Of a DNA stretch of 64,000 nucleotides, positions 26,176-34,498 are shown piece by piece (position 1 is the first letter of the stretch; each line of letters opens with the position of its first letter). Made by a program: the position numbers and the translations under genes. Source of the stretch: Sipunculus nudus (taxonomy: Eukaryota; Annelida; Sipuncula; Golfingiida; Sipunculidae); assembly GCA_026874595.1 (NCBI GenBank), contig CM049319.1, forward strand, positions 18,271,101 to 18,335,100, written 5' to 3'. The notes below the pieces were generated by a model. The model did not search any database, was not told the DNA's origin, and was given only the letters and a program-made list of their open reading frames with translations.

Positions 26176-26754
26176 TGTAGCACGGGCTGTATGCTATACA
26201 CAAAGAAGACAGGCTGGCTGTTGATCACATTTAATGTTGACTTGTCAGATACAGATAGCTGGACCCTCTCTCTCCGCAGCCCAGCAGGACAGGTCATTAA
26301 ATAAGTGCTGTGCGGACCTGAACGAAGCACCCCCTGCTGAGGGCCACATGGCTAGCCTAATAACATAAAGCTGTGTTTCTAAAAACAACTAATTATATAT
26401 ATCATCTGAACTACTTGATGAAAACTCATAAAACTTACAATACTTAATGTAATCTGGTTTATGTTTATGTATCTCAAATTTAAAAGCTGAACATTCAAGG
26501 ACTAATGAGATATTACAAATAATCCAAATATTTTTCCTGGAAAAAGCATAATCATTTAAAATACTGAGAAATAATAAAATCTAGATATGAAAAGACAGTA
26601 GATACTTTAAATATATATAGGATAGGTTGTATGTGTAAAATTTGGTGTGTATATGACATTCCCTTCCCTGTGATCTAAGCTTTTGAATTCATCCCAGAAA
26701 CACAGGGCCCAGAACAAAGAACTATAGACTAACAGTTAAGTTGAGCCTGCTACA
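26176..26754 (-). repeat. 3' LTR of copy 1 (579 bp)
   Basis: Bounded by TGTAGC and GCTACA. It reads identical to the partner at 32414-32992. A TATA-like stretch (element sense CCTATATATATTTAAAG) lies about 135-150 nt from the element-sense start. The first 91 bp at the low-coordinate end, which is the element-sense R/U5 end, are identical to copy 2; the rest differs by about 15 substitutions and an 8-bp net indel. Confidence 0.95.
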
Positions 26755-26775
26755 ATTTCCTACGGCCCCTCCAAA
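26755..26775 (-). promoter_or_regulatory. Purine-rich tract before 3' LTR, copy 1
   Basis: Immediately upstream of the 3' LTR the element strand reads TTTGGAGGGGCCGTAGGAAAT. GGAGGGG and GTAGGAAA are interrupted by CC, so this is an imperfect polypurine tract and the likely plus-strand primer. The same bases occur in copy 2. Confidence 0.6.
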
Positions 26776-27178
26776 TTTGGACCCCAAATTAAATTAAAGT
26801 AATAAATATACGGTAGCTAACAAGAGATTACTTAAGTATCTAGCAGAACATTTATGATAACATAATAGAATAATAAAAAAAAAAGATATAAGATGCAAGG
26901 ATTGCTAACCCACATATTAAATCAGTCTTAACATTAAACATCTTACCATGCAGCAGAAACCTTAATCATCCAGAGTAGTCCATTGACACATGTATACACA
27001 TTAATCCATTTGTAAGCACTCAATAAGTCCCAGCAAAGAGTATAATCAAAAATCTGTTAAGCAAATAGATAGAATATTCACTGACAGTGGTTCATTGACT
27101 TTGGTTGTTTCATTAAGACCATATTACTAAGCAATCAGTAGTACACATATATATTGAAAATTTATAGAATGTTCACGG
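26755..27178 (-). other. 3' untranslated region of copy 1
   Basis: 424 bp between the pol stop and the 3' LTR, AT-rich, with no open frame. It differs from copy 2 by roughly 18 scattered changes, far more than the coding part does. Confidence 0.8.
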
Positions 27179-30100
27179 TCACTGCCGTCTGTTTTTACAC
27201 CTTTTTCTGGCTTTGCCTGCTTGAGTCCTGTGGATCTGGTATTCCCTCACCATGAACTGGGGTAGGTTCTCTGCTGGCTCCCATGTGGTCTGGCTCTGGT
27301 CTGCCCACTTGACCTTAAACAGCAGACGACCTTTGTACCTGCTTGATGAAAGCAGTTTTTCAACCTCAGCCCACTCCACAGTATCACTATCATCATTATC
27401 ATTTTGTTTAGTTTTCACTGTATCACCATTATCACTTTTGTTATGTTCTATGGTATCACCATTATCACCTTTGTTATGTTCCAGTGCATTATCATTTTGT
27501 TTAGGTTTCACTGTATCCCCATTATCACTTTTGTTATGTTCTACAGTATCACCATTATCATTGTCACACTGCTCACTATGGGTTGACACCTCTTCAGGGC
27601 TTGAATTTTGTTCACTATGATCACTTTGGTTCTGGTCCGTGTCTGACTGCGCACTATGGTTATCTGGTTTGCGAACAGCAGGCTCTGGCTGCAAGTGACT
27701 CCGACGCCCTTCAGGATCATTGTATGGTTTTAAACGATTTGCATGCACTAATGATTTCAGAGCCTGATGGCTTTCACAGCTGTGTATTTTGTAGGTATGG
27801 TTGGGTCCAAGGTCACTGATGTAATATGGACCTTGCCAGTACTTGTGAAGCTTGCTGGATTTACCTTTTGGGATGGCAGGGTTAAACATCCAGACTCGAT
27901 CTCCTAATTTAAATGCTGGTTCCTGTGCACTTCTATTGTAGTACTTCTCATAGTGAGACTGTGCTTTCAGTATGTTTTCCTGAGCTGTTTGGTGAATTAT
28001 GTCCAGTTTCTCCTGTAATTTGGTGACATAATCACTGAATGCATTTGGCAAACTTTCTGGTATATCCAACATAGTGTCCACTGGTGCGCGCATTTCTCTG
28101 CCAAATAATATTTCAAAAGGTGAAAACTGTGTTGAGTTTACAGCAGGTGTCTTTCTGTAAGCCATGAGAATGCCAGGTAGAATATCAGACCAGTTCCGTT
28201 GTTCTTTGTCAACATAGGCTTTCAGTGCCTGTGCAAGGGTACGGTTGAATCGCTCACATGTGCTGTTTGTCTGTGGGTGATATGCACTTGTAAAGTGATG
28301 TTTGATCTCCAATCGCTTACATAATTCATTTATCAGTCCCGACATAAAATTCCTGCCTCTGTCTGACACTAGGGTGGTGGGGGCTCCATAGCGGGCTATG
28401 ATGTTGGTAAACAAAACATCTGCTATTTCTGCTGCAGTTTGACCTTTTAGTGGGAATGCTTCTGGCCATCTTGAGAAGCTGTCCACTATTAAGAGAATAT
28501 AACGGTTACCTTGGTGATCTGGGTTCACAGGCCCCAAAATGTCCATATGCCAGCGCTGGAACAGTTTTGCAATAGGAAGTGGGTGGAGTGGTGCTGGATA
28601 TTTGTGCGTTGGCTGTTTCACAGCCTGGCAGACTTCACAGGTCTTGACATAGTTTTGTGTATCGGCATACATTCCAGGCCAGTAATATTTTGAGGTCAGG
28701 GAAGCATAGGTACGCTCAAATCCCTGGTGAGCCCCACCTGCCAGACTGTCATGGTGTCCTTCCAATAATTCCTTCCTGAGGACTTGTGGGATGGCTAACT
28801 GCTGCTTAATCCTAATGTCTTTTGGGAGTTTCTTAGCTCGGCGATCCCACAGATGATAAAGAATCCCGTCTATAACTGTGTATTGCTGGCTTTCGGCGAC
28901 CACTCGGTTTGCTTTTTGTTGGTTATCAGGTAACTGCATGTTCACCAGGTATTGCCAGATGGGACCTAGATCAGGACAATCACGTTGTTGCATAACTAGA
29001 GCATCATGCCTTTCTTTGACAAACTCGTTTTTTTCTAGGTCAGCTGATACCTGCTCCACCACACTAAATACTGTTTGTGCTTGACTATGATTATGGCTGT
29101 CATCTTCAAAACACAGGTTTACTTCCACTATTTCACATCCTGGTCTTTCCTCATGCTCTATGACTATGTCAGTTTGACACACTTGCATCTCTCCAGGACT
29201 GTTGTCTATCTCTTCTTGCATGTCTCTTCGTCTCGAGAGAGCATCCGCGTTCTGGTGTTTACGTCCAGGTTTATGTTCTATATCAAACTGGTAACCTTGC
29301 AGCTGCAGAGACCATCTCAGTAATCGTCCTGTGGATTGCTTTATTTCCTTCAACCATTTTAATGCCACATGATCCGTGAGCACAGTGAAATGCTGGTTTG
29401 CCAAGTAGGGATGGAATGCTTTGACACCTTCAATGATAGCTAGTCCTTCTCTTTCAGTTATTGACCATTGTTTTTCAGCTGGGTGCAATGACCGACCTCC
29501 ATATGCTATGGGGTGCTCCAAACCACTATCATCTTTTTGCCCCAGGATATATCCGATTGCTTCACCTGAAGCGTCAGTTGACAGGAGAAAGGGCTTACTT
29601 AAATTGGGATACGCTAGGACAGGTCTAGACGTTAAAGCCTGTTTTAGTTGTTGAAAGGCTAGCTCACAGGTATCAGTCCATTTGAACTTGGTATTTTTCT
29701 GCAGCAGTTTGTTGAGGGGGGCAGCGATTTCAGCGAAACCTTTAACAAAACGTCGATAGTAATTGCACATACCGAGAAAGCTGCGAACATCATGCTTGTT
29801 TGTTGGAACTGGAAAGGTTTGCACCAGGTTTGTCTTGTCAGTGTCCACTGTTATGCCTTGAGGGGTAATCACATGTCCCAGGTACTTGATGGTTTTTCTT
29901 GCAAAGTGACACTTGCTTGGGTTCATCCTCAGTCCAGCTCCTCTGAGACGACTAAACACTCCATTTAGGTGTTGCAGGTGCTCTTCAAATGTTTTACTAA
30001 ACACTAAAATGTCATCTATGTAGACCAAGGCATGTTTCCAATTTAGTCCCTGTAACACTTTGTTTAATACCATTTGGAATGACATCGGGGCGTTCATTAA

Positions 30101-31495
30101 GCCAAACGCGAGTTTCTTGAATTGAAAAAGTCCATGGTGTGTTATGAAGGCACTTTTGTGTTTAGTTTCAGGGTCCAAGGGGATTTGCCAAAATCCTGAG
30201 GCTAAATCTAATGAGGTAAAGCACTTTGCAGAAGACTCACCCACAGTATCCAACAGATCATCCAGCCTAGGCAGCGGAAATATTTGCGGCTTGGTGACTT
30301 TATTTAGTCGACGATAGTCCACAGCAAAGCGAAAACCGGTCCCCTTTTTGACTAGCACAACAGGGCTGTACCAGTCAGACATTGATGGTTCTATGATGTC
30401 GTTTTGAAGCATCTCCTCCACTTGTCGCTCTATTTCAGCTTTTTGTGCAGTGGTTGTTCTGTAAAATCGCTGGCGTTGTGGTAAGGCATCTCCTGTTTCA
30501 ATACGATGATGGTAAAGATCAGTACATCCCAGTTCTGATAAATTTGTTGCAAACAAATCTCTGTTTTTGCCAAGGAATGCCTTGAATTTAGTTCTTTCTT
30601 GCTCTGACAAGTCTGTGTCTGACAGCGTAAACCCCAAACTTTCAGCAGCCTGTATCCACTGACTCTCTTCAGTGTCCTCGCATGACCTGTTGACTGGGGA
30701 CAAGTTGACCTTGCCATCTGCTAGTTCTTGACCTGGCATAGCCCCCATATTGCAACACACCGGCTTAGGAGTAATTACATTATCAGCAGGAATAGGTTGT
30801 GCTACTGCTACTGTCTGCCCTGGTCTAATGTGTACATCTTCATTTGTAGGGTTGAGTAATTTATAAACTGTTTTTCCTCTCCTAATTTTGGCTAAGCATC
30901 TGGCTCCCATCAGGTTAAGTTTTTCGGGTAAGTGTGACAGGGGCTGCAGTAGTACCTCTTGTCCTGGCCGCCCTCTTACCTTCACTGGTAGATCACATTC
31001 TGAGTTTGCAGGTATAGTGACTAAAGATACAGTTCTTACCATGGAGCCTGGTAAAACGGGGTCCTCTAAAACATGTTCAGATAGTCCATCCTGCAGAGAG
31101 AGATGACCAGTGGCCAGGTCAATTTTAGCCTTGTTTGCCTCAAGAAAGTCCATGCCTAGTATCATTTGGCAGTGTAGCTTCTCAAATACATGGAACTGTT
31201 GAGATATTTGAAGTCCACCGATTGACATAGTAAGATTTACTGAGCCTAAAGCTGATTGCATAACGCCACTTACACCAATAATAGCAGGTATCCTTGCTGC
31301 ACTGAGCTGTCCATAAAGTTTTAGGTTTCTTAATAGTCCAATTGAAATGCATGAGACTGAGGCACCAGTGTCCACCAGGCCATTAACAGTACGGCCCCTT
31401 ACTTTCAGTACAAGTGTATTACGGCACAGTGGTGCTACAAGTCCTGTGCATGCCCCATCAACATATGGCTTGTGTGTTCTGTGATGCTGTAATTG
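27179..31495 (-). CDS. Pol polyprotein with C-terminal chromodomain, copy 1
   Basis: Open from the codon after the gag TGA to its own stop; no ATG is needed if made by readthrough. Residues are numbered from V of VDTGAS (codon at 31375); 40 residues precede it. Protease: DTGA at 2-5 and ILGMDFL at 72-78. Reverse transcriptase ~290-470: catalytic D390 and the YIDD box 452-455. RNase H: D601, E643, D668, D711. Integrase: H875, H883, C913, C916 zinc finger, then D945, D1005 and E1041 with 35 residues between the last two. GPY/F module at 1182-1184. An acidic linker with 11-residue repeats spans 1271-1326 and a chromodomain 1332-1380 (FKVKW, TTWEPAENL). All catalytic residues I looked for are present. 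The product should reverse-transcribe and integrate the element; the chromodomain probably helps target chromatin. Confidence 0.95.
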   Translation of the reverse strand, partial: QLQHHRTHKPYVDGACTGLVAPLCRNTLVLKVRGRTVNGLVDTGASVSCISIGLLRNLKLYGQLSAARIPAIIGVSGVMQSALGSVNLTMSIGGLQISQQFHVFEKLHCQMILGMDFLEANKAKIDLATGHLSLQDGLSEHVLEDPVLPGSMVRTVSLVTIPANSECDLPVKVRGRPGQEVLLQPLSHLPEKLNLMGARCLAKIRRGKTVYKLLNPTNEDVHIRPGQTVAVAQPIPADNVITPKPVCCNMGAMPGQELADGKVNLSPVNRSCEDTEESQWIQAAESLGFTLSDTDLSEQERTKFKAFLGKNRDLFATNLSELGCTDLYHHRIETGDALPQRQRFYRTTTAQKAEIERQVEEMLQNDIIEPSMSDWYSPVVLVKKGTGFRFAVDYRRLNKVTKPQIFPLPRLDDLLDTVGESSAKCFTSLDLASGFWQIPLDPETKHKSAFITHHGLFQFKKLAFGLMNAPMSFQMVLNKVLQGLNWKHALVYIDDILVFSKTFEEHLQHLNGVFSRLRGAGLRMNPSKCHFARKTIKYLGHVITPQGITVDTDKTNLVQTFPVPTNKHDVRSFLGMCNYYRRFVKGFAEIAAPLNKLLQKNTKFKWTDTCELAFQQLKQALTSRPVLAYPNLSKPFLLSTDASGEAIGYILGQKDDSGLEHPIAYGGRSLHPAEKQWSITEREGLAIIEGVKAFHPYLANQHFTVLTDHVALKWLKEIKQSTGRLLRWSLQLQGYQFDIEHKPGRKHQNADALSRRRDMQEEIDNSPGEMQVCQTDIVIEHEERPGCEIVEVNLCFEDDSHNHSQAQTVFSVVEQVSADLEKNEFVKERHDALVMQQRDCPDLGPIWQYLVNMQLPDNQQKANRVVAESQQYTVIDGILYHLWDRRAKKLPKDIRIKQQLAIPQVLRKELLEGHHDSLAGGAHQGFERTYASLTSKYYWPGMYADTQNYVKTCEVCQAVKQPTHKYPAPLHPLPIAKLFQRWHMDILGPVNPDHQGNRYILLIVDSFSRWPEAFPLKGQTAAEIADVLFTNIIARYGAPTTLVSDRGRNFMSGLINELCKRLEIKHHFTSAYHPQTNSTCERFNRTLAQALKAYVDKEQRNWSDILPGILMAYRKTPAVNSTQFSPFEILFGREMRAPVDTMLDIPESLPNAFSDYVTKLQEKLDIIHQTAQENILKAQSHYEKYYNRSAQEPAFKLGDRVWMFNPAIPKGKSSKLHKYWQGPYYISDLGPNHTYKIHSCESHQALKSLVHANRLKPYNDPEGRRSHLQPEPAVRKPDNHSAQSDTDQNQSDHSEQNSSPEEVSTHSEQCDNDNGDTVEHNKSDNGDTVKPKQNDNALEHNKGDNGDTIEHNKSDNGDTVKTKQNDNDDSDTVEWAEVEKLLSSSRYKGRLLFKVKWADQSQTTWEPAENLPQFMVREYQIHRTQAGKARKRCKNRRQ
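27398..27565 (-). repeat. In-frame 33-bp minisatellite in pol linker, copy 1
   Basis: Encodes about five units of the pattern SDNGDTVEHNK between the integrase GPY/F module and the chromodomain. One unit is shortened (NDNALEHNK). All length changes are multiples of three, so the downstream chromodomain stays in frame. Copy 2 has about nine units. Confidence 0.9.
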
Positions 31496-31510
31496 TCATT
31501 GCTGGTTGGG
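31480..31510 (-). promoter_or_regulatory. gag-pol stop-codon readthrough site, copy 1
   Basis: The element strand reads CAG CAA TGA CAA TTA CAG, with the TGA at 31498-31496. The frame is the same on both sides: 120 nt, exactly 40 codons, separate the stop from the protease codon at 31375. CAA TTA fits the CAR-YYA leaky-stop consensus, and CAA-stop-CAA-TTA-CAG is the tobacco mosaic virus replicase context with TGA in place of TAG. Readthrough is inferred, not shown. Selenocysteine insertion is unlikely because there is no supporting context. Confidence 0.8.
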
Positions 31511-32383
31511 TCTTGGTGCTGAACGACACATCCTGGCATAATGGTTTAATTTCCCACACCTGTGACATTCTAATCCATTAGCTGGACAATCACTTCGTGC
31601 ATGTGCTTCCCTTCCACAATTTTGACACTGCTCCGAAAAATACTGTCTATTCCTAGCCCTAAGGGAAGGGGCAGGCCTTTGGCTACTAACATACCTTGTA
31701 TTGGTTGAGGCTGCGTTGGGGTGAACTGCTGTTGCTGCTTGAACTTGTGCTTGTGTCTGTAGCATCTGGACAGACATGTCCTCTAGCTGTTTTTCCAGGC
31801 GCTGGATAGCTTTGATCACCCCACATGATAAAGTGTCAGCACCGCAGGTGGCTTCAGTCATGGCTGCTGATGAGTTTATCTCTTGCAGGGTCTTACATCC
31901 CTTCTGTAGCACAAACTGACGAACTGCTGGTTTCAGTCCCTGGAGAATGGCTTGCTTGGTTTGTTCTTCAGGGAGGCCTACTGATGCAGCTTCTGATGTT
32001 ATTTTGGTGATGAAGTCTTGGGCTGTCTCTCCCTCCTGTTGCTGCATGGTGAACAAGGCAGCTGTTCGTGACCACTGTGTGTTTTCATTTGGACCATAAC
32101 GCTGCAGGAAAGCTGACTTCAGTTGTTGCAGGTCTGTCTTTGCTGATCCAGGCAGGGCCATATACCACCTGAGAGCCCCATCACTGAGGTGCAGTGGTAG
32201 AGTACTTTTGGCTCTGTTGTCATTCAGTTCCTTGCTGGCCACCATGAGCTCAAATTTGGTAAGCCACAGCTTGGCATCCTCTGTGGCTAGGCCCCTGAAT
32301 GGAGTCAACAGGCTTTCTGTGTTCATCTCTGACTGTGACTGTTCTTGATATCGTCTGCTTGTAGCTCTTGTGTTGTAAGGCAT
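31496..32383 (-). CDS. Gag with two zinc knuckles, copy 1
   Basis: 295 residues, the structural protein that packages element RNA. Residues ~35-165 form a retrotransposon-gag capsid-like region (WLTKFELMV, LRWYMALPGS, FLQRYGPNE). Residues ~190-215 are predicted helical and Gln-rich (IQRLEKQLEDM). Two CCHC knuckles follow: C253, C256, H261, C266 and C273, C276, H281, C286, both with CX2CX4HX4C spacing, as in nucleocapsid RNA-binding domains. The start chosen is the first ATG after the LTR (MPYNTRATSRR), only 30 nt from the LTR edge. The frame ends at TGA, directly continuous with pol. It differs from copy 2 at one residue that I can see (T176 here, A176 there). Confidence 0.95.
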   Translation of the reverse strand: MPYNTRATSRRYQEQSQSEMNTESLLTPFRGLATEDAKLWLTKFELMVASKELNDNRAKSTLPLHLSDGALRWYMALPGSAKTDLQQLKSAFLQRYGPNENTQWSRTAALFTMQQQEGETAQDFITKITSEAASVGLPEEQTKQAILQGLKPAVRQFVLQKGCKTLQEINSSAAMTEATCGADTLSCGVIKAIQRLEKQLEDMSVQMLQTQAQVQAATAVHPNAASTNTRYVSSQRPAPSLRARNRQYFSEQCQNCGREAHARSDCPANGLECHRCGKLNHYARMCRSAPRPNQQ

Positions 32384-32413
32384 GGGACGTACCTCGGATT
32401 CTCTCCACCAATT
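32384..32413 (-). promoter_or_regulatory. Primer-binding site and leader, copy 1
   Basis: Only 30 nt separate the 5' LTR from the gag ATG. Three bases after the LTR the element strand reads TGGTGGAGAGAATCCGAGG, which begins with the TGG expected to pair with tRNA CCA ends. The implied tRNA end is ...TTCTCTCCACCA. I could not match it confidently to a standard animal tRNA. Confidence 0.6.
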
Positions 32414-32992
32414 TGTAGCACGGGCTGTATGCTATACACAAAGAAGACAGGCTGGCTGTTGATCACATTTAATGTTGACTTGTCAGATACAGATAGCTGG
32501 ACCCTCTCTCTCCGCAGCCCAGCAGGACAGGTCATTAAATAAGTGCTGTGCGGACCTGAACGAAGCACCCCCTGCTGAGGGCCACATGGCTAGCCTAATA
32601 ACATAAAGCTGTGTTTCTAAAAACAACTAATTATATATATCATCTGAACTACTTGATGAAAACTCATAAAACTTACAATACTTAATGTAATCTGGTTTAT
32701 GTTTATGTATCTCAAATTTAAAAGCTGAACATTCAAGGACTAATGAGATATTACAAATAATCCAAATATTTTTCCTGGAAAAAGCATAATCATTTAAAAT
32801 ACTGAGAAATAATAAAATCTAGATATGAAAAGACAGTAGATACTTTAAATATATATAGGATAGGTTGTATGTGTAAAATTTGGTGTGTATATGACATTCC
32901 CTTCCCTGTGATCTAAGCTTTTGAATTCATCCCAGAAACACAGGGCCCAGAACAAAGAACTATAGACTAACAGTTAAGTTGAGCCTGCTACA
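32414..32992 (-). repeat. 5' LTR of copy 1 (579 bp)
   Basis: Identical by eye to the LTR at 26176-26754. A TATA-like element lies at about 32844-32858 on the minus strand and would make this the promoter LTR. The target duplication CTTG follows at 32993-32996. Confidence 0.95.
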
Positions 32993-32996
32993 CTTG

Positions 32997-33475
32997 CAAG
33001 TACTAGAACTGCAACAACGAGCTGGTGCACTGATAGCTGATGATACCATATCTGTATCGTGAGGAATCTCTGTATTGATAACCTTTTGATTTTCCTCATC
33101 TTCTTAAAAGCACTGTATTGGATGAAACATCAATTATATAGAATATTTTATGGCTCATGGAAATAGATTTATGGGATTAACATTAGCTTGGAATATAACC
33201 TGTAATACATCTTGCATGTATTGTGTATCCTATCAGGTATATGTATCACAATACATATCAATCACAAGATAATCTAATATTAAAGCCAATCAATGTGCAA
33301 ATTATTATATGTGACTTATCTCAATCAAGACTTTGGCGACTTATGTATTGTGTGTATACTTCCTTGTATGCAACTGAATGTCAGGTTCCTTGACAAATGT
33401 GTGACCAGGTAATCTGAAAAATGACACTCAGAGAGAAAACATCTTTTAATGGATCTGCACATAGAAAGATGTAAC
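32997..33475. other. Noncoding flank of copy 1
   Basis: No gene. The words TATCACAATACATATCA and TATCGTGAGG here resemble 25735-25800, so a small interspersed repeat probably surrounded the insertion site. Confidence 0.45.
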
Positions 33476-33479
33476 TCAT

Positions 33480-34180
33480 TCATACATTCCTATATCTGTC
33501 TCCCAACCAGAAACTCTGTCATTTGTTTCTATACCTGTCTCTCAACCAGTAACTGAATCATCTGATGCTATGTCTGTCTCTCAATCAGTCACTCAGTCTT
33601 CTATTGCTCTACCTGACTCTCAACTAGTAACTCAGTGATATGTTGCTATGTCTGTCTCTCAACCAGAAACTCAGTCATCTGTTGCAATGTCTGTCTCTCA
33701 AAAAATAACCCGGTCATCTGTTGCTATGACTGTCTCTCAACCAGTAACTCAGTCATCTGTTGCTATGACTGTCTCTCAACCAGAAACTCAGTCATCTGTT
33801 GCTATGTCTGTTTCTCAACCAGTAACTCAGTCATCTGTTGCTATGTCTGTCTTAAAACCAGTAACTTAGTCATTTGTTGCTATGCCTGTCTCCTGACCAG
33901 TAACTCAGTCATCTGTTGCTATGTCTGTTTCTCAACCAGTAACTCAGTCAGCTGTTGCTATGTCTGTCTTAAAACCAGTAACTTAATTAGTCATTTGTTG
34001 CTATGCCTGTCTCTCAACCAGTTACTCAGTCAGTTGTTGCTATGTCTGTTTTTCAACCATTAACTTTGGTTGCTATGTTTGCTATGGTTGGTATATGTTG
34101 CTATGTCTGTCTCTCAACCAGTAACTCAGTCACCTGTTGCTATGTCTGTCTCTCATTCATCTGTTGCTCTGTTTCTCACT
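33480..34180. repeat. 39-bp minisatellite, about 16 units
   Basis: The unit includes GTTGCTATGTCTGTCTCTCA then ACCAGTAACTCAGTCATCT. Because 39 is divisible by three, two frames stay open for long distances: one reads SVAMSVSQPVTQS per unit, the other CCYVCLSTSNSVI. Units diverge by single substitutions and some are truncated. I see no signal peptide, start context or splice site that would make it a gene. Confidence 0.85.
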
Positions 34181-34184
34181 CATG

Positions 34185-34496
34185 TAATTCAAACAAACTG
34201 CTCCATTTGTCATGGGGTGTCATTCCAGTTATGTTAGTCATTCCACCAAGAACTCAATATGTTGCTGTGTCTGCCATTCAACTAATAGTAGGAAACTCAG
34301 ACTAGAGTCCACCAATTATTATTTTAGGAAAAAATTTAGCATGACACAGAGAATAACAGACACTGAAATAATTGCACTCAAGATCTTAAACATTCAGATA
34401 CGATTGTCATGTCAGGTCCGCAGAATGTAAACATATTGCTGCTGAAAAGTCCCAATTTACTTGTGTTCTAAAGAAAAAAAAAATAATAATAGAATA
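34185..34496. other. Noncoding stretch, nothing recognised
   Basis: Unique AT-rich sequence between the minisatellite and the pogo-like element. Confidence 0.45.
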
Positions 34497-34498
34497 TA

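Larger units (their letters stand above)
26176..32992 (-). mobile_element. Full-length Ty3/Gypsy chromodomain LTR retrotransposon, copy 1
   Basis: A 6817-bp element read on the minus strand. The LTRs (26176-26754 and 32414-32992) are 579 bp each and appear identical base for base. They start TGTAGC and end GCTACA and are bounded by the 4-bp duplication CTTG. In element order: LTR, a 30-nt leader with the primer-binding site, gag, an in-frame TGA, pol with chromodomain, a 424-bp 3' untranslated region, an imperfect purine tract, LTR. There is no third frame that could be an envelope gene. Identical LTRs, intact frames and an intact duplication point to a recent insertion that may still be active. 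Assignment to Ty3/Gypsy rests on the RT-RNase H-integrase order. Confidence 0.97.

Noticed and set aside
26755-27178. A possible envelope gene after pol
   Set aside because: Only 424 bp separate pol from the 3' LTR and no open frame is present, so the element is a retrotransposon without env.
27252-29654. Plus-strand open frames of 60-122 codons across pol of copy 1, and their twins at 44420-46948 in copy 2
   Set aside because: They are antisense to an intact pol with clear catalytic motifs, and the longest ones follow the 33-bp repeat array.
31373-31375. A start codon for pol at the GTG before DTGAS
   Set aside because: The codon is GTG (Val) inside the protease motif LVDTGAS, and the frame is open for 40 more codons up to the gag TGA. 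Animal pol genes are not expected to start there.
33480-34180. CRISPR-like array
   Set aside because: Repeats are directly adjacent with no unique spacers and the DNA is eukaryotic; it is a minisatellite.
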